Positions 17,922 through 26,165 of a DNA stretch of 64,000 nt are shown one piece after another. The DNA lies in the NCBI RefSeq assembly GCF_004125265.1, contig NZ_RDTE01000003.1:5766001-5830000 (forward strand), read 5' to 3'. Both the position numbers and the translations under genes were made by a program. The DNA comes from Streptomyces lydicus. Lineage in GTDB: Bacteria > Actinomycetota > Actinomycetes > Streptomycetales > Streptomycetaceae. Below the pieces are notes generated by a model. It was not told where the DNA came from and ran no database searches. It saw nothing but the letters and a program-made list of their open reading frames with translations. How positions within the stretch are numbered: position 1 is the stretch's first letter; the number at the start of each line of letters is the position of its first letter.

Positions 17922-18569
17922 TCAGCTGCTGTGCAGAGTGTTGAAGTCGACGTTCCCGGTCTTCTCCAGGACCGTGATGTGGTCCAGCACGACGTCGTTG
18001 GCGCGGTCCGCCAGGGCGCGCACCATCGTGTTCTTGGTCTGGTCGCGGACCAGGGCCACCAGCCCGAAGACCTTGCCGTGGGCCCGGCGCAACAACTCGG
18101 CCAGCGTCGCGTCGAACTCCTTGCCCTGGGCGGCCTTGAGCTGCCCGAGCCAGCCCTGCTGGGCGACGTTGGGCTCCGTGGGCAGGTCGATGCCCAGCGC
18201 CCGCCCGGCCTCGTTCGACCGCTGGTCCAGCTCGGTGTGCCCCGCCACGAGGTGGTTGCCGGCCGTGCGGACGGCGGCGGTCGTCCCGCGCTGCTGCGCC
18301 ATCCGGCCCGAGGGCAGCTCCCACAGCCCGGCCAGCTTGACCTTGCGTACGAAGTCCCGGTCCATCGCGGTGAGCGGACCGTAGCGGGTCTCGACCGTGC
18401 CGCCGCCGTCGTCGTCGTACGACAGGGTGGTGGTCGCCGCGGCCGCCGACTCGCCGAAGAGCTGGACGGGCAGCAGCAGCGCCGCGAGCGTGGCCACGAG
18501 CGCGGCAACCACCAGGCCGGTGGCGATGGTCCGCCCGGATGTTGCGGAATTGCTGAGGATGGACCGCAC
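17922..18569 (-). CDS. DUF4142 exported protein
   Basis: About 215 residues: a membrane/signal segment near residues 15-40 (IATGLVVAALVATLAALLLPV) then an all-helical DUF4142 domain with the typical LTAMDRDFVRKVKLAGLWE opening, AGHTELDQ and LLRRAHGKVFGLVALVRDQT. GTG 18569 is chosen because GGGAGG precedes it by 4 nt; an upstream GTG-rich leader to 18647 is open but lacks an SD. Likely periplasmic ferritin-like four-helix bundle; function unknown. Confidence 0.78.
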   Translation of the reverse strand: MRSILSNSATSGRTIATGLVVAALVATLAALLLPVQLFGESAAAATTTLSYDDDGGGTVETRYGPLTAMDRDFVRKVKLAGLWELPSGRMAQQRGTTAAVRTAGNHLVAGHTELDQRSNEAGRALGIDLPTEPNVAQQGWLGQLKAAQGKEFDATLAELLRRAHGKVFGLVALVRDQTKNTMVRALADRANDVVLDHITVLEKTGNVDFNTLHSS

Positions 18570-18661
18570 ACGGCCTCCCGGTTCGTCACTACTGGAATCC
18601 CACCGGACGCTAAGTGCCGCACCACTCCGGCGGGCCCGGGTCCTCACCCCTGGACAAATTA

Positions 18662-18711
18662 CGGCCGGGCCCGCCGCGGCACTGCTACGGTTCCGCGTGC
18701 GGGCCCGGCCG
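18662..18711 (-). terminator. Hairpin downstream of the acyl-CoA ligase
   Basis: Perfect 12-bp inverted repeat CGGCCGGGCCCG at 18662-18673 and 18700-18711, 70 bp past the ligase stop. Read on the minus strand it is followed by TAATTT, consistent with intrinsic termination. Confidence 0.6.
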
Positions 18712-18780
18712 GGGTAACGGGTGACGTGCGTCGGATTTCGTATGCCCGGCCGGGCCCGTCCAGCGTGGTGTGCGCCGTGC

Positions 18781-20679
18781 TCAGCGTGCGTACAGGCCCG
18801 CCGCGGCCCAGCGGCGGCGGTCCCGCCGGGTGCCGGGGTCCTCGCGCTTGCCCTCCGCGTACAGGGCGTCGATCTCCGCGGCGTAGGTTCTGACGATCGC
18901 CGCCCGGCGCAGCTTGAGCGACGGCGTCAGCAGCCCGGACTCCTGGCTGAACCGGCCCGGCAGCACCCGGAAGGCGCGGATCGACTCGGCCCGCGACACC
19001 GATGCGTTGGCGCGCGCCACCGCCCGCCGCACCTCCGCCTGCAGCTGCTCCTCCGGCGTCGGCGCGGCGGAGTCGGCGCCGGGCTCGTCGCGCAGCTTGC
19101 GCCAGTGCTCCAGCGCCTCGGGGTCCAGGGTGAGCAGCGCGGTGACATAGGGCCGGTTGTCGCCGACCACCACGGCCTGCGAGATCAGCGGATGGGAGCA
19201 CAGCCGCTGCTCCAGGCCCTGCGGGGCCACGCTCTTGCCGTTGCTGGTGATGAGCATGTCCTTCTTGCGGCCGGTGATGACGAGGTAGCCGTCCTCGTCC
19301 AGATGCCCCAGGTCGCCGGTCGCCAGCCAGCCGTCGTAGAGCCCGTCGCCCGCGGTGCCGTCCTCGTCGAGGTAACCGGCGAACACCACCGGACCGCGCA
19401 CCCACACCTCGCCGTCCAGCGCCAGATGCACCGCGCTGCCCGGCAGCGGGCGGCCCACCGTCCCGAACCGCACCCTGCCGGGCGGCTGTACGGTGATCGC
19501 GCCGCTGGTCTCCGTCAGGCCGTAGCCGTCGTAGACGGTGATGCCCATCCCGGCGAAGAGCAGGCCCAGTTCGCGCAGGAGGGGGGAGCCGCCGGTGATC
19601 GCGGTGTGCACCCGGCCGCCCAGCGTCTGCCGGATGCGGGAGTACACCAGCCGGTCGTAGAGCGCGTGCCGGGCCCGCAGGAACGGGTCGGGGCCGCGTC
19701 CGGTGCCCCGCGCCTCCTCGGCCATCGCCTCCGCGTAGCGCACCGCCACCGTCATCGCCGCGTCGAACGTCCGCCGCCGGCCCGCCGCTTCGGCGGCCAG
19801 CCGGGCGCGGGCGCAGATCTTCTCGAAGACGTACGGCACCGCGAACAGGAACGTCGGACGGAACGAGGCCAGGGCCGGCAGCAACTCCTCCGACGACACA
19901 TCGGGCTGATGGGCGAGCTTCACCCCGCCGCGCAGACACGCCACCTGCACCATCAGCCCGTAGATCTGCGCGAACGGCAGGAAGGCCAGCAGCGAGGGGC
20001 GTTCGCCGGGCGCGGCCAGCAGCCCGCCCCAGCCCGCGTAGAGGGTGTCGCACTCGGCGGCGAGATTGGCGTGGGTGATCACACAGCCGCGCGGGCGCCC
20101 GGTGGTCCCCGAGGTGTACACGATCGCCGCGATCCCCTCGGGGGAGACCGTGTGGCGCAGCCGGTGCACCTCCGCCTCGGGCAGCCGGGTGCCCTCCTCC
20201 GACAGCCGCCGGACGCAGTCCAGGTCCAGCTGCCACAGCCGGCGCAGTCTGGCCGGCTCGTCGCAGGCCTCGGCCACGGTCATGGCCTGCGCCTCGTTCT
20301 CGACGACGATCGCGGTGATCTTCGCCCCGGCGAGGATGCAGCGCACCTGCTCGGCCGAGGCGGTCGGATAGACCGGTACGAGCTGTCCGCCGATCGCCCA
20401 CAGCGCATAGGTGAACAGAGTCCACTCGTAGCGCGTACGGGACATCAGCGCGACCCGGGTGCCGGGCCGTACCCCGTCCGCCAGCAGCCCCCTGGCCAGG
20501 GCCATGACCTCGTCCCGGAACTCCGCCGCGGACACCTCCTGCCAGCCGCCGGGCGCTCTGGCGTCGCGGCGGGCGAGCTGAGCGAAATCCGGCTGGTGGT
20601 TCGCGGTGTCGAAAACCGAGTCGGCAAGACCGCCGGTCCGCAGTCGAGCCGCCACGGCCGGAACGCTGATGTCGCGCAC
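18781..20679 (-). CDS. Long-chain fatty-acid-CoA ligase (AMP-binding, FAA1-type)
   Basis: A 632-residue adenylate-forming enzyme that activates a fatty acid with ATP and loads it on CoA. Motifs in order: P-loop YTSGTTGRPRG, VYDGYGLTETSGAI (A5), LATGDLGHLDEDGYL with the ATP-contacting Asp, and GRKKDMLITSNGKSVAPQ around the hinge. The size and the GRKKDMLITSNGK sequence fit the long-chain (FAA1/COG1022) group, not acetyl-CoA synthetase. The catalytic A10 Lys is expected near the C-terminus, where the family is divergent. ATG 20679 begins MRDISVPAVAARLR. Divergent from the DUF6412-YidC pair. Confidence 0.88.
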   Translation of the reverse strand: MRDISVPAVAARLRTGGLADSVFDTANHQPDFAQLARRDARAPGGWQEVSAAEFRDEVMALARGLLADGVRPGTRVALMSRTRYEWTLFTYALWAIGGQLVPVYPTASAEQVRCILAGAKITAIVVENEAQAMTVAEACDEPARLRRLWQLDLDCVRRLSEEGTRLPEAEVHRLRHTVSPEGIAAIVYTSGTTGRPRGCVITHANLAAECDTLYAGWGGLLAAPGERPSLLAFLPFAQIYGLMVQVACLRGGVKLAHQPDVSSEELLPALASFRPTFLFAVPYVFEKICARARLAAEAAGRRRTFDAAMTVAVRYAEAMAEEARGTGRGPDPFLRARHALYDRLVYSRIRQTLGGRVHTAITGGSPLLRELGLLFAGMGITVYDGYGLTETSGAITVQPPGRVRFGTVGRPLPGSAVHLALDGEVWVRGPVVFAGYLDEDGTAGDGLYDGWLATGDLGHLDEDGYLVITGRKKDMLITSNGKSVAPQGLEQRLCSHPLISQAVVVGDNRPYVTALLTLDPEALEHWRKLRDEPGADSAAPTPEEQLQAEVRRAVARANASVSRAESIRAFRVLPGRFSQESGLLTPSLKLRRAAIVRTYAAEIDALYAEGKREDPGTRRDRRRWAAAGLYAR

Positions 20680-20743
20680 AGCACCTCCTAGGTGTTCCCC
20701 CTCGGCCCCCTGGTCCTGCCGACGTCCCGACGGCAGGGGGGCA

Positions 20744-20806
20744 AGTTATCGGCCGGGCTCACGGCTGCCCAGATCTGTGGCTACTCTTGAGCGGAAGCCG
20801 ATAACT
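20744..20806. promoter_or_regulatory. Mirrored GATAAC elements between divergent genes
   Basis: A 10-bp inverted repeat, AGTTATCGGC (20744-20753) and GCCGATAACT (20797-20806), places a GATAAC -10 like box pointing outward on each strand. A direct repeat ACTCTTGA occurs at 20783-20790 and 20804-20811. This suggests shared control of the ligase (minus) and DUF6412-YidC (plus). No good -35 is visible. Confidence 0.35.
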
Positions 20807-20839
20807 CTTGACGACCGGACAACCCGAGGAGGACGCCGG

Positions 20840-21145
20840 ATGTACCGCATCCTCGATCTCTGGCGCCTGTACACCTCGGCCCTCTTCTTCCTCCTGGCCG
20901 GCTTCCTGCTCACACAGACGGGGCTCACCACCGCCCTGACCGCCGCCGCGACCACCGGCGCGCTGCTGCTCCTGTGCCGCGCCTTCCTGATCGCGGCCTG
21001 CGCCCGGCCGCTGCCACCGGGCCGGATCCGTACGGCGCTGCGCGACCGCGAGCGGCGTACGGCCTTCCTGCCCCAACGTGATCCCGACGCGGCAGGCCGC
21101 CCGCGCCCCCGAGCACCGGGCCGCGCCCTCCCGACGGCCGCGTAG
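20840..21145 (+). CDS. DUF6412 small membrane protein
   Basis: A 101-residue protein with two hydrophobic helices (about 10-30 and 34-52) and an Arg/Pro-rich cytoplasmic tail. GAGGAGG at 20826-20832 sits 7 bp before ATG 20840, an unusually strong site. I recall DUF6412 as the small protein encoded just before a second YidC/Oxa1 gene in Streptomyces, as here. Its role is unknown; the linkage suggests a part in membrane-protein insertion. Confidence 0.75.
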   Translation: MYRILDLWRLYTSALFFLLAGFLLTQTGLTTALTAAATTGALLLLCRAFLIAACARPLPPGRIRTALRDRERRTAFLPQRDPDAAGRPRPRAPGRALPTAA

Positions 21146-21304
21146 GCGCCCGGTCCGCTCACCGCACCGCATCCGGTCCGCAGCACCGCACCGCCGGTCT
21201 GCACCGCCGCATCCGGTCCGGTCACCGCACCGATTCCGCGTCCGCGCGGCTCGTCACGCCGAATCCTCATCCCGGCACGACGAGACCCCGTGGAGGGCTC
21301 ACCC

Positions 21305-22504
21305 ATGTCCATGTTCGGCTTCCTCGGCGACGCGCTGGCGCACGGCGCCGAGGCGCTCGCCCCGCTCTTCGGCCCCGCGGCGATGGCCGCCACCATCGTG
21401 CTGTGCACCCTGGGTGTCCGCGCCGCGCTGCACCCGCTCGCCCGCGCCGCGGCCCGCGGCGAGAAGGCTCGTACGGCGCTCGCCCCGCAGCTCGCCGCGC
21501 TGCAGCGCAAGCACAAGGGCCACCCCGAGCGCCTGCAGAAGGCGACCTCCGAGCTGTACGCCGAGACCGGCTCCTCGCCACTGGCCGGCTGTCTGCCGAC
21601 CCTGCTCCAGATGCCCGTCTTCTTCGTGATGTACCACCTGTTCACCACCGGGGGCGGCGGCCTCCTGCAGCACACACTGCTGGGGGCGCCGCTCGGCGGC
21701 CACTGGAGCCAGGCGCTGGCGGACGGCGGGCCCTTCGGTCCGCAGGGACGGGTCTACCTCGCGCTGTTCGCGCTGATCGCGGCCGTCGCCACCTGGAACT
21801 ACCGCCGGGCCCGCGCCACGATGGCCAAGGCCCCGCAGCCGGCCGCGGGCGCCGGCCCGGCACTGCCCGGGATGGCCTCCATGGCCAAGGTGATGCCGCT
21901 GCTGTCCTTCGGCACGCTGGTCACGGTGGCCGTGGTGCCGCTGGCCGCCGGGCTCTACATGGTCACGACGACGACCTGGACGGTCTGCGAGCGGGCGCTG
22001 CTGCACCGGGACCGGAAGCGCGCCGAGGCGGACGCGGACGCGGCCACCGCGGCGGCCCGGCCCGAGGGGAAGCCGGCCGGAGGCAAGCAGGCCAAGGGGG
22101 CGCCGGCCAAGGCACTGGCGGCAAAGGGGACGCCGGCCAAGGGGGCGCCGGCTCGTACCAAGGCGAAGGCCGCCGCCCCGTCCGGGGACCAGGTGCCCGC
22201 CCCGGCCGACGGCGCCACGGGCACGCGGGCCCCGCAGCAGGGTCCTTCGTCGCAGCGTCCGGCACAGCAGGGTCCGGCGTCGCAGCGTACGGACCGCAAG
22301 GGCGCGCCGAAGAGCCGCGCGGCCCGGCAGCGCGCGGCCCGGGCGAGGGCCAACTCCCAGGCCGGGGCAGGCTCCCAGGCGGGGGCCGACTCCCGGACCG
22401 GGGCCGGCTCCCGGAGCAGGATTCGCCCGGCCGACGGGCCGAAGCCGCAGAAGGCCGGGGCTTCCCGCGAGGCCGTCGCGGAGACCGCCACTACCACCCG
22501 GTAA
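21305..22504 (+). CDS. YidC/Oxa1 family membrane insertase (paralogue)
   Basis: Membrane-protein insertase of 399 residues with about five helices; the family core is seen in ARGEKARTALAPQLAALQRKH, SPLAGCLPTLLQMPVFFVMYHLF and MPLLSFGTLVTVAVVPLAAGLYM. It lacks both a lipobox and the large periplasmic domain of Gram-negative YidC. Residues about 235-399 are a low-complexity Lys/Arg/Ala/Pro/Gln tail with repeats such as KGAPAK, QGPxSQR and AGSQAGADS, positively charged and probably ribosome-facing. ATG 21305 follows GGAGG at 21291-21295. A hairpin lies directly after the stop. Confidence 0.88.
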   Translation: MSMFGFLGDALAHGAEALAPLFGPAAMAATIVLCTLGVRAALHPLARAAARGEKARTALAPQLAALQRKHKGHPERLQKATSELYAETGSSPLAGCLPTLLQMPVFFVMYHLFTTGGGGLLQHTLLGAPLGGHWSQALADGGPFGPQGRVYLALFALIAAVATWNYRRARATMAKAPQPAAGAGPALPGMASMAKVMPLLSFGTLVTVAVVPLAAGLYMVTTTTWTVCERALLHRDRKRAEADADAATAAARPEGKPAGGKQAKGAPAKALAAKGTPAKGAPARTKAKAAAPSGDQVPAPADGATGTRAPQQGPSSQRPAQQGPASQRTDRKGAPKSRAARQRAARARANSQAGAGSQAGADSRTGAGSRSRIRPADGPKPQKAGASREAVAETATTTR

Positions 22505-22517
22505 CGGTCCAGTCCGT

Positions 22518-22547
22518 GAACGGGGTCTTGCGGACCGGACCCCGTTC
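22518..22547 (+). terminator. Hairpin terminator after the YidC paralogue
   Basis: Perfect 10-bp arms GAACGGGGTC (22518-22527) and GACCCCGTTC (22538-22547), 10-nt loop, 14 bp after the stop. Confidence 0.65.
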
Positions 22548-22643
22548 TTGGACGATCGCCCAAATCGCTCGATGGCCGTCCCCCATCGGCCGGCCCGGAA
22601 CTCCCCTGTCCCGGGCCGACCTTCGACCACGGGAGTGGAGCCG

Positions 22644-23501
22644 ATGAAGCTGATGCGTGTCGGAACGGCCGGGGCGGAACGCCCGGCGCTGCTCGATGAG
22701 GCCGGGGTCCTGCGGGACCTGTCCGGCCTGGTGCCGGACATCGACGGAGCGCTGCTCGCCGACGACGGAACACTGGCCCGCCTCCGCGCCGCCGCCGCGT
22801 CCGGTGAGCTGCCACCGCTCGATGCGGCCGGGCTGCGCACCGGCCCGCCGCTGGCCCGGATCGGCAAGATCGTGTGCGTCGGGCTGAACTACCACGACCA
22901 CGCCCGGGAGACGGGGGCCACGCCCCCCGAGGAGCCGATCCTCTTCCTGAAGGCCCCGGACACGGTCGTCGGCCCCGAGGACACCGTGCTGGTCCCGCGC
23001 GGCAGCGTGAAGACCGACTGGGAGGTGGAGCTGGCGGTCGTCATCGGCCGCCGGGCCCGCTACCTCGAGAGCGATGCACAGGCACTGGCGGCGGTGGCCG
23101 GCTACGCCGTGGCACACGACGTCTCCGAACGCGCCTTCCAGATCGAGTGCGGCGGCCAGTGGGACAAGGGCAAGAACTGCGAGACGTTCAACCCCCTGGG
23201 CCCGTGGCTGGTGACCGCCGACGAGGTCCCCGACCCGCAGGCCCTCGGCCTGCGGCTGTGGGTCAACGGCGAGCTGAAACAGGACGGCACCACCGCCGAA
23301 CAGATCTTCCCGGTGGCCGAAGTGGTCCGCTACATCAGCCGGTTCATGACCCTCCACCCCGGCGACATCATCAACACCGGCACCCCGGCCGGCGTCGCCA
23401 TGGGCCACCCGGACCCCAAGCCGTACCTGCGCGCCGGCGACATTGTGGAACTGGAGATCGACGGCCTGGGACGGCAGCGCCAGCGCCTACGCGAAGCGTA
23501 G
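22644..23501 (+). CDS. Fumarylacetoacetate hydrolase family protein
   Basis: A 285-residue enzyme of the FAH fold, which hydrolyses or decarboxylates/isomerises beta-dicarbonyl acids of catabolic pathways. Visible: KIVCVGLNYHDHARE, EEPILFLKAPDTVVGP, the metal-binding pattern with DWEVELAVVIG (E..E..D ligand set typical of the fold), and NTGTPAGVAMG near the C-terminus. It has the length of the short FAH group (2-keto-3-deoxy-L-fuconate/ureidoglycolate-type and 5-oxopent-3-ene tricarboxylate enzymes). ATG 22644 follows GTGGAG. Its neighbour across the terminator is a sugar-type oxidoreductase, so a sugar-acid substrate is possible but unproven. Confidence 0.87.
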   Translation: MKLMRVGTAGAERPALLDEAGVLRDLSGLVPDIDGALLADDGTLARLRAAAASGELPPLDAAGLRTGPPLARIGKIVCVGLNYHDHARETGATPPEEPILFLKAPDTVVGPEDTVLVPRGSVKTDWEVELAVVIGRRARYLESDAQALAAVAGYAVAHDVSERAFQIECGGQWDKGKNCETFNPLGPWLVTADEVPDPQALGLRLWVNGELKQDGTTAEQIFPVAEVVRYISRFMTLHPGDIINTGTPAGVAMGHPDPKPYLRAGDIVELEIDGLGRQRQRLREA

Positions 23502-23572
23502 TTTTTCTCCACGTTTTCGGCTTTCCCGCCGTGGGGGTTTGTCGCCGTTTGCCGCCCGCTTCGCGGTGCGTG

Positions 23573-23628
23573 CGCCGTTGCTCCCCCACGCCCTTTAGGG
23601 CCCTTTAGGCAGTGGGGGAGCAACGGCG
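23573..23628. terminator. Bidirectional terminator with 17-bp stem
   Basis: Perfect 17-bp arms CGCCGTTGCTCCCCCAC (23573-23589) and its complement (23612-23628) with a 22-nt loop carrying CCCTTTAGGG. It separates the convergent FAH and oxidoreductase genes. A competing 12-bp pairing also exists between 23521-23532 and 23623-23634. Confidence 0.8.
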
Positions 23629-23649
23629 GGAAAGACGAAGACGCGGGAT

Positions 23650-24768
23650 TCAGCCCACGATCCGGACCGTACGGCCCTCCGCGGCCGAACGCTTCGCGGC
23701 CTCCAGGACGCGGAGGGCGGCCGCCGCCTCGGTGGCGGTCACCGGTGGGCGGCCGCCCTCGCGCAGCGCCCGTGCGATCGCGGCATAGTAGGCGGGGTAG
23801 TCGCCCGGCAGCGTCGGTACCCGCTCGCCGCCACCGCTCTGCGGGGAGGACCCGGCACCGGTCCGGCCCCAGCGGGACTCCGGCTCCACGCCCCAGTCGC
23901 CCTCCCCGTCACCGGGCCGGCGGCCCTCGCGCAGTGCGGCCTCCTGCGGGTCCAGGCCGTGCTTCACATAGCCCGCCCGGCTGCCCAGCACCCGGAAGCG
24001 CGGGCCCAGCATGGCCGCGGTGGCGCTCATCCACAGGTGGGAGCGGACGCCGTTCGCGTGCGTGAGGGCGATGAAGGAGTCGTCGTCGGCCTCCGCGCCC
24101 GGGCGGCGGACCACGGACTCGGCGTAGACGGAGACGGCCGGGCCGAAGAGGACCAGCGCCTGGTCGACGAGGTGGCTGCCGAGGTCGTAGAGCAGGCCGC
24201 CGATCTCCGCCGGGTCGCCGGACTCGCGCCAGCCGCCCTTGGGCTGCGGCCGCCAGCGCTCGAAGCGGGACTCGAAGCGCTGGACGTCGCCGAGCTCGCC
24301 CCGTTCGACCAGCGTGCGGACGGTGCGGAAGTCGTTGTCCCAGCGGCGGTTCTGGAAGACGGAGAGCAGCAGGCCGCGGTCCTCGGCGAGCGCCGCCAGT
24401 TTCTCGGCCTCGGCGGCGGTCGCGGCCAGCGGCTTGTCGACCACCACCGGCAGACCGGCCTCCAGAGCGGCGGTGGCGAGCGGCACATGCGTCTTGTTCG
24501 GTGTCGCCAGCACGATCAGATCGAGGTCCGCGGCGCGGGCGAGCACCGCCTCGGGGGTGTCGACCGTACGGACCCCGGGATGCTCGGCGCGGGCCTGCGC
24601 CTGCCGCTCCGGGTGGGTGGTCGAGACGGTGTCGAGTCGCAGGCCCTCGGTGGCCGCGATCAGCGGGGCGTGGAAGACCGAGCCCGCCAGGCCGTAGCCG
24701 ATGAGGCCGACGCGGAGCGGGTCGTGAGGGGCGGCGGCGGTGCCGGTGGAGTCGCGCTTCTCGCTCAT
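23650..24768 (-). CDS. Gfo/Idh/MocA family oxidoreductase
   Basis: A 372-residue NAD(P)-dependent dehydrogenase, probably acting on a sugar or inositol-like compound. The Rossmann motif GLIGYGLAGSVFHAP is at about residues 20-34, followed by VLATPNKTHVPLA and the catalytic-site Lys in VVVDKPLAAT (EKP-type motif). The C-terminal half carries GGLLYDLGSHLVDQAL with the family's Asp and His. ATG 24768 lies 7 bp downstream of a -10 like box, so the transcript appears leaderless. Divergent by 55 bp from a ROK regulator that is the obvious candidate repressor. Confidence 0.88.
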   Translation of the reverse strand: MSEKRDSTGTAAAPHDPLRVGLIGYGLAGSVFHAPLIAATEGLRLDTVSTTHPERQAQARAEHPGVRTVDTPEAVLARAADLDLIVLATPNKTHVPLATAALEAGLPVVVDKPLAATAAEAEKLAALAEDRGLLLSVFQNRRWDNDFRTVRTLVERGELGDVQRFESRFERWRPQPKGGWRESGDPAEIGGLLYDLGSHLVDQALVLFGPAVSVYAESVVRRPGAEADDDSFIALTHANGVRSHLWMSATAAMLGPRFRVLGSRAGYVKHGLDPQEAALREGRRPGDGEGDWGVEPESRWGRTGAGSSPQSGGGERVPTLPGDYPAYYAAIARALREGGRPPVTATEAAAALRVLEAAKRSAAEGRTVRIVG

Positions 24769-24823
24769 GGGCCCACTTAAGCAACGCTGTTGCCAAAGTG
24801 CAAGCGATGCGGACAATGGGTGG
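24769..24823. promoter_or_regulatory. Overlapping divergent leaderless promoters with ROK operator
   Basis: Within 55 bp: a plus promoter TTGCCA (24790-24795), 16-bp spacer, GACAAT (24812-24817), then GTG 24824; and a minus promoter TTGCAC (complement of 24798-24803), 17-bp spacer, TTAAGT (complement of 24775-24780), then ATG 24768. The inverted repeat GCAAC-GCT-GTTGC (24781-24793) sits in the minus spacer and covers the plus -35, so one bound regulator could block both. Confidence 0.65.
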
Positions 24824-25987
24824 GTGACCTGCAATGACCTCCCCCATGACGGCCCCGTCGGCGTGCCTCCGGGCGCCAATCTCCCCGCCCTGCGCGGGCA
24901 CAACGCCGCGCTGGTGCTCGGGCTGCTGCGCGCGGCCGGCGAGGAGGGCGTCAGCCGGCGGGAGCTCGCCGGCCGCACCGGGCTGACCCCGCAGGCCGTC
25001 AGCAAGATCACCGCCCGGCTGCGGGACGGCGGCCTGGTCACCGAGGCGGGCCGCCGCGCCTCCACGGGCGGTAAGCCCGCCACCGTCCTGCGACTGGTCC
25101 CCGGCGCCCGGCACGCCGTCGGACTGCATCTGGACCGCGACGAGCTCACCGCCGTCCTCGCCGACCTCGCGGGCGAAGCGGTCGGCGTACGGCGTGCCCC
25201 GCTCGCCTTCGAGGAGGGCGCCGGGCAGGTGCTCGCCACCGTCGAACGGGAGGTCGCCGCCCTGCGCGCCGAGGCCGGCGGGCCGCCGGTGCTGGGCGCC
25301 GGGGTGGCCTGCCCCGGCCCGCTGGACCACACCACCGGCGTCCTGCACCGGGTCACCGGCGCGCCACGGTGGGACGGCTTCCCGCTGCGGGACGCAGCTG
25401 CCGAACGCCTCGGCCTGCCCGTCATCCTGGACAAGGACACCAACGCGGCGGCACTGGGCCTGGCCCAGGGGATACCGGCGGGCGCCGGCTCCTTCGGGTA
25501 CCTCCATCTGGGCACCGGCCTCGGCGCCGGGCTCGTACTGGGCGGCAGCCTCTACCGCGGTCCGCGCACCGGTGCCGGTGAATTCGGCCACCAGATCGTG
25601 CAGTGGGACGGCCCGCGCTGCGGCTGCGGACGGCGTGGCTGCATCGAGGCGCTGTGCCTGGCGGCGGTCGCCCGCGGCGATCTGCCGGGCGCCGCACGGG
25701 TGTTGGGCGTGGGCGCCGCCAACCTCGTGGAGCTGCTGGACATCGACCGGGTGCTGCTCGGCGGCCGCACCGTACTGGACCACCCCGACGCGTTCCTCGA
25801 CGGCGTGACCACGGCACTCGCCGAGCAGGCCCGTACCCGCGGCAGGGCGGCCGGGGCCGGGGGGACGGTGCCGGTGGCGCTCGCCCGCGGCGGTGCGCGG
25901 GTGGTCGCGGACGGCGCGGCGGAACTGGTGCTGGCACCGCTCTTCGGGGACCGGCAGGCCGGCCTGGGGGGCGGGCGGGCCTCCTGA
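24824..25987 (+). CDS. ROK family transcriptional regulator
   Basis: A 387-residue sugar-responsive regulator. Winged helix at about residues 25-85 (SRRELAGRTGLTPQAVSKIT), then the ROK sugar-kinase-like domain with GVACPGPLDHTTG, LDKDTNAAALG, GTGLGAGLVLGG, and the zinc motif H256 with C266-x-C268-x4-C273 (CGCGRRGC followed by IEA). GTG 24824 is the leaderless start; no SD is present. The divergent oxidoreductase is the probable target. Compared with most ROK proteins the domain between the zinc site and the C-terminus looks shortened by about 40 residues. Confidence 0.88.
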   Translation: MTCNDLPHDGPVGVPPGANLPALRGHNAALVLGLLRAAGEEGVSRRELAGRTGLTPQAVSKITARLRDGGLVTEAGRRASTGGKPATVLRLVPGARHAVGLHLDRDELTAVLADLAGEAVGVRRAPLAFEEGAGQVLATVEREVAALRAEAGGPPVLGAGVACPGPLDHTTGVLHRVTGAPRWDGFPLRDAAAERLGLPVILDKDTNAAALGLAQGIPAGAGSFGYLHLGTGLGAGLVLGGSLYRGPRTGAGEFGHQIVQWDGPRCGCGRRGCIEALCLAAVARGDLPGAARVLGVGAANLVELLDIDRVLLGGRTVLDHPDAFLDGVTTALAEQARTRGRAAGAGGTVPVALARGGARVVADGAAELVLAPLFGDRQAGLGGGRAS

Positions 25988-26037
25988 GCCTGTGCGCGTA
26001 CTGACCTGTGCAGCCTGCGCATGTCCTGAGCCTGTGC
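25982..26037 (+). repeat. Direct repeat TCCTGAGCCTGTGC
   Basis: Two exact 14-bp copies at 25982-25995 and 26024-26037 and a partial third (TCCTGAGCC, 26041-26049). The first copy contains the ROK gene's TGA, so this looks like local duplication of the gene end. The function, if any, is unknown. Confidence 0.6.
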
Positions 26038-26165
26038 ACTTCCTGAGCCGGGCGGCCCCCCCTTGAGGTACCTCGCGGCCTCGCGCACCGCGCACCGCCC
26101 GTGTACCGCCCCCCTCCGCGCCGCCCCCGCGCCGCCCCTTCCGCCCGTAGTGCGAGGATCACCGC

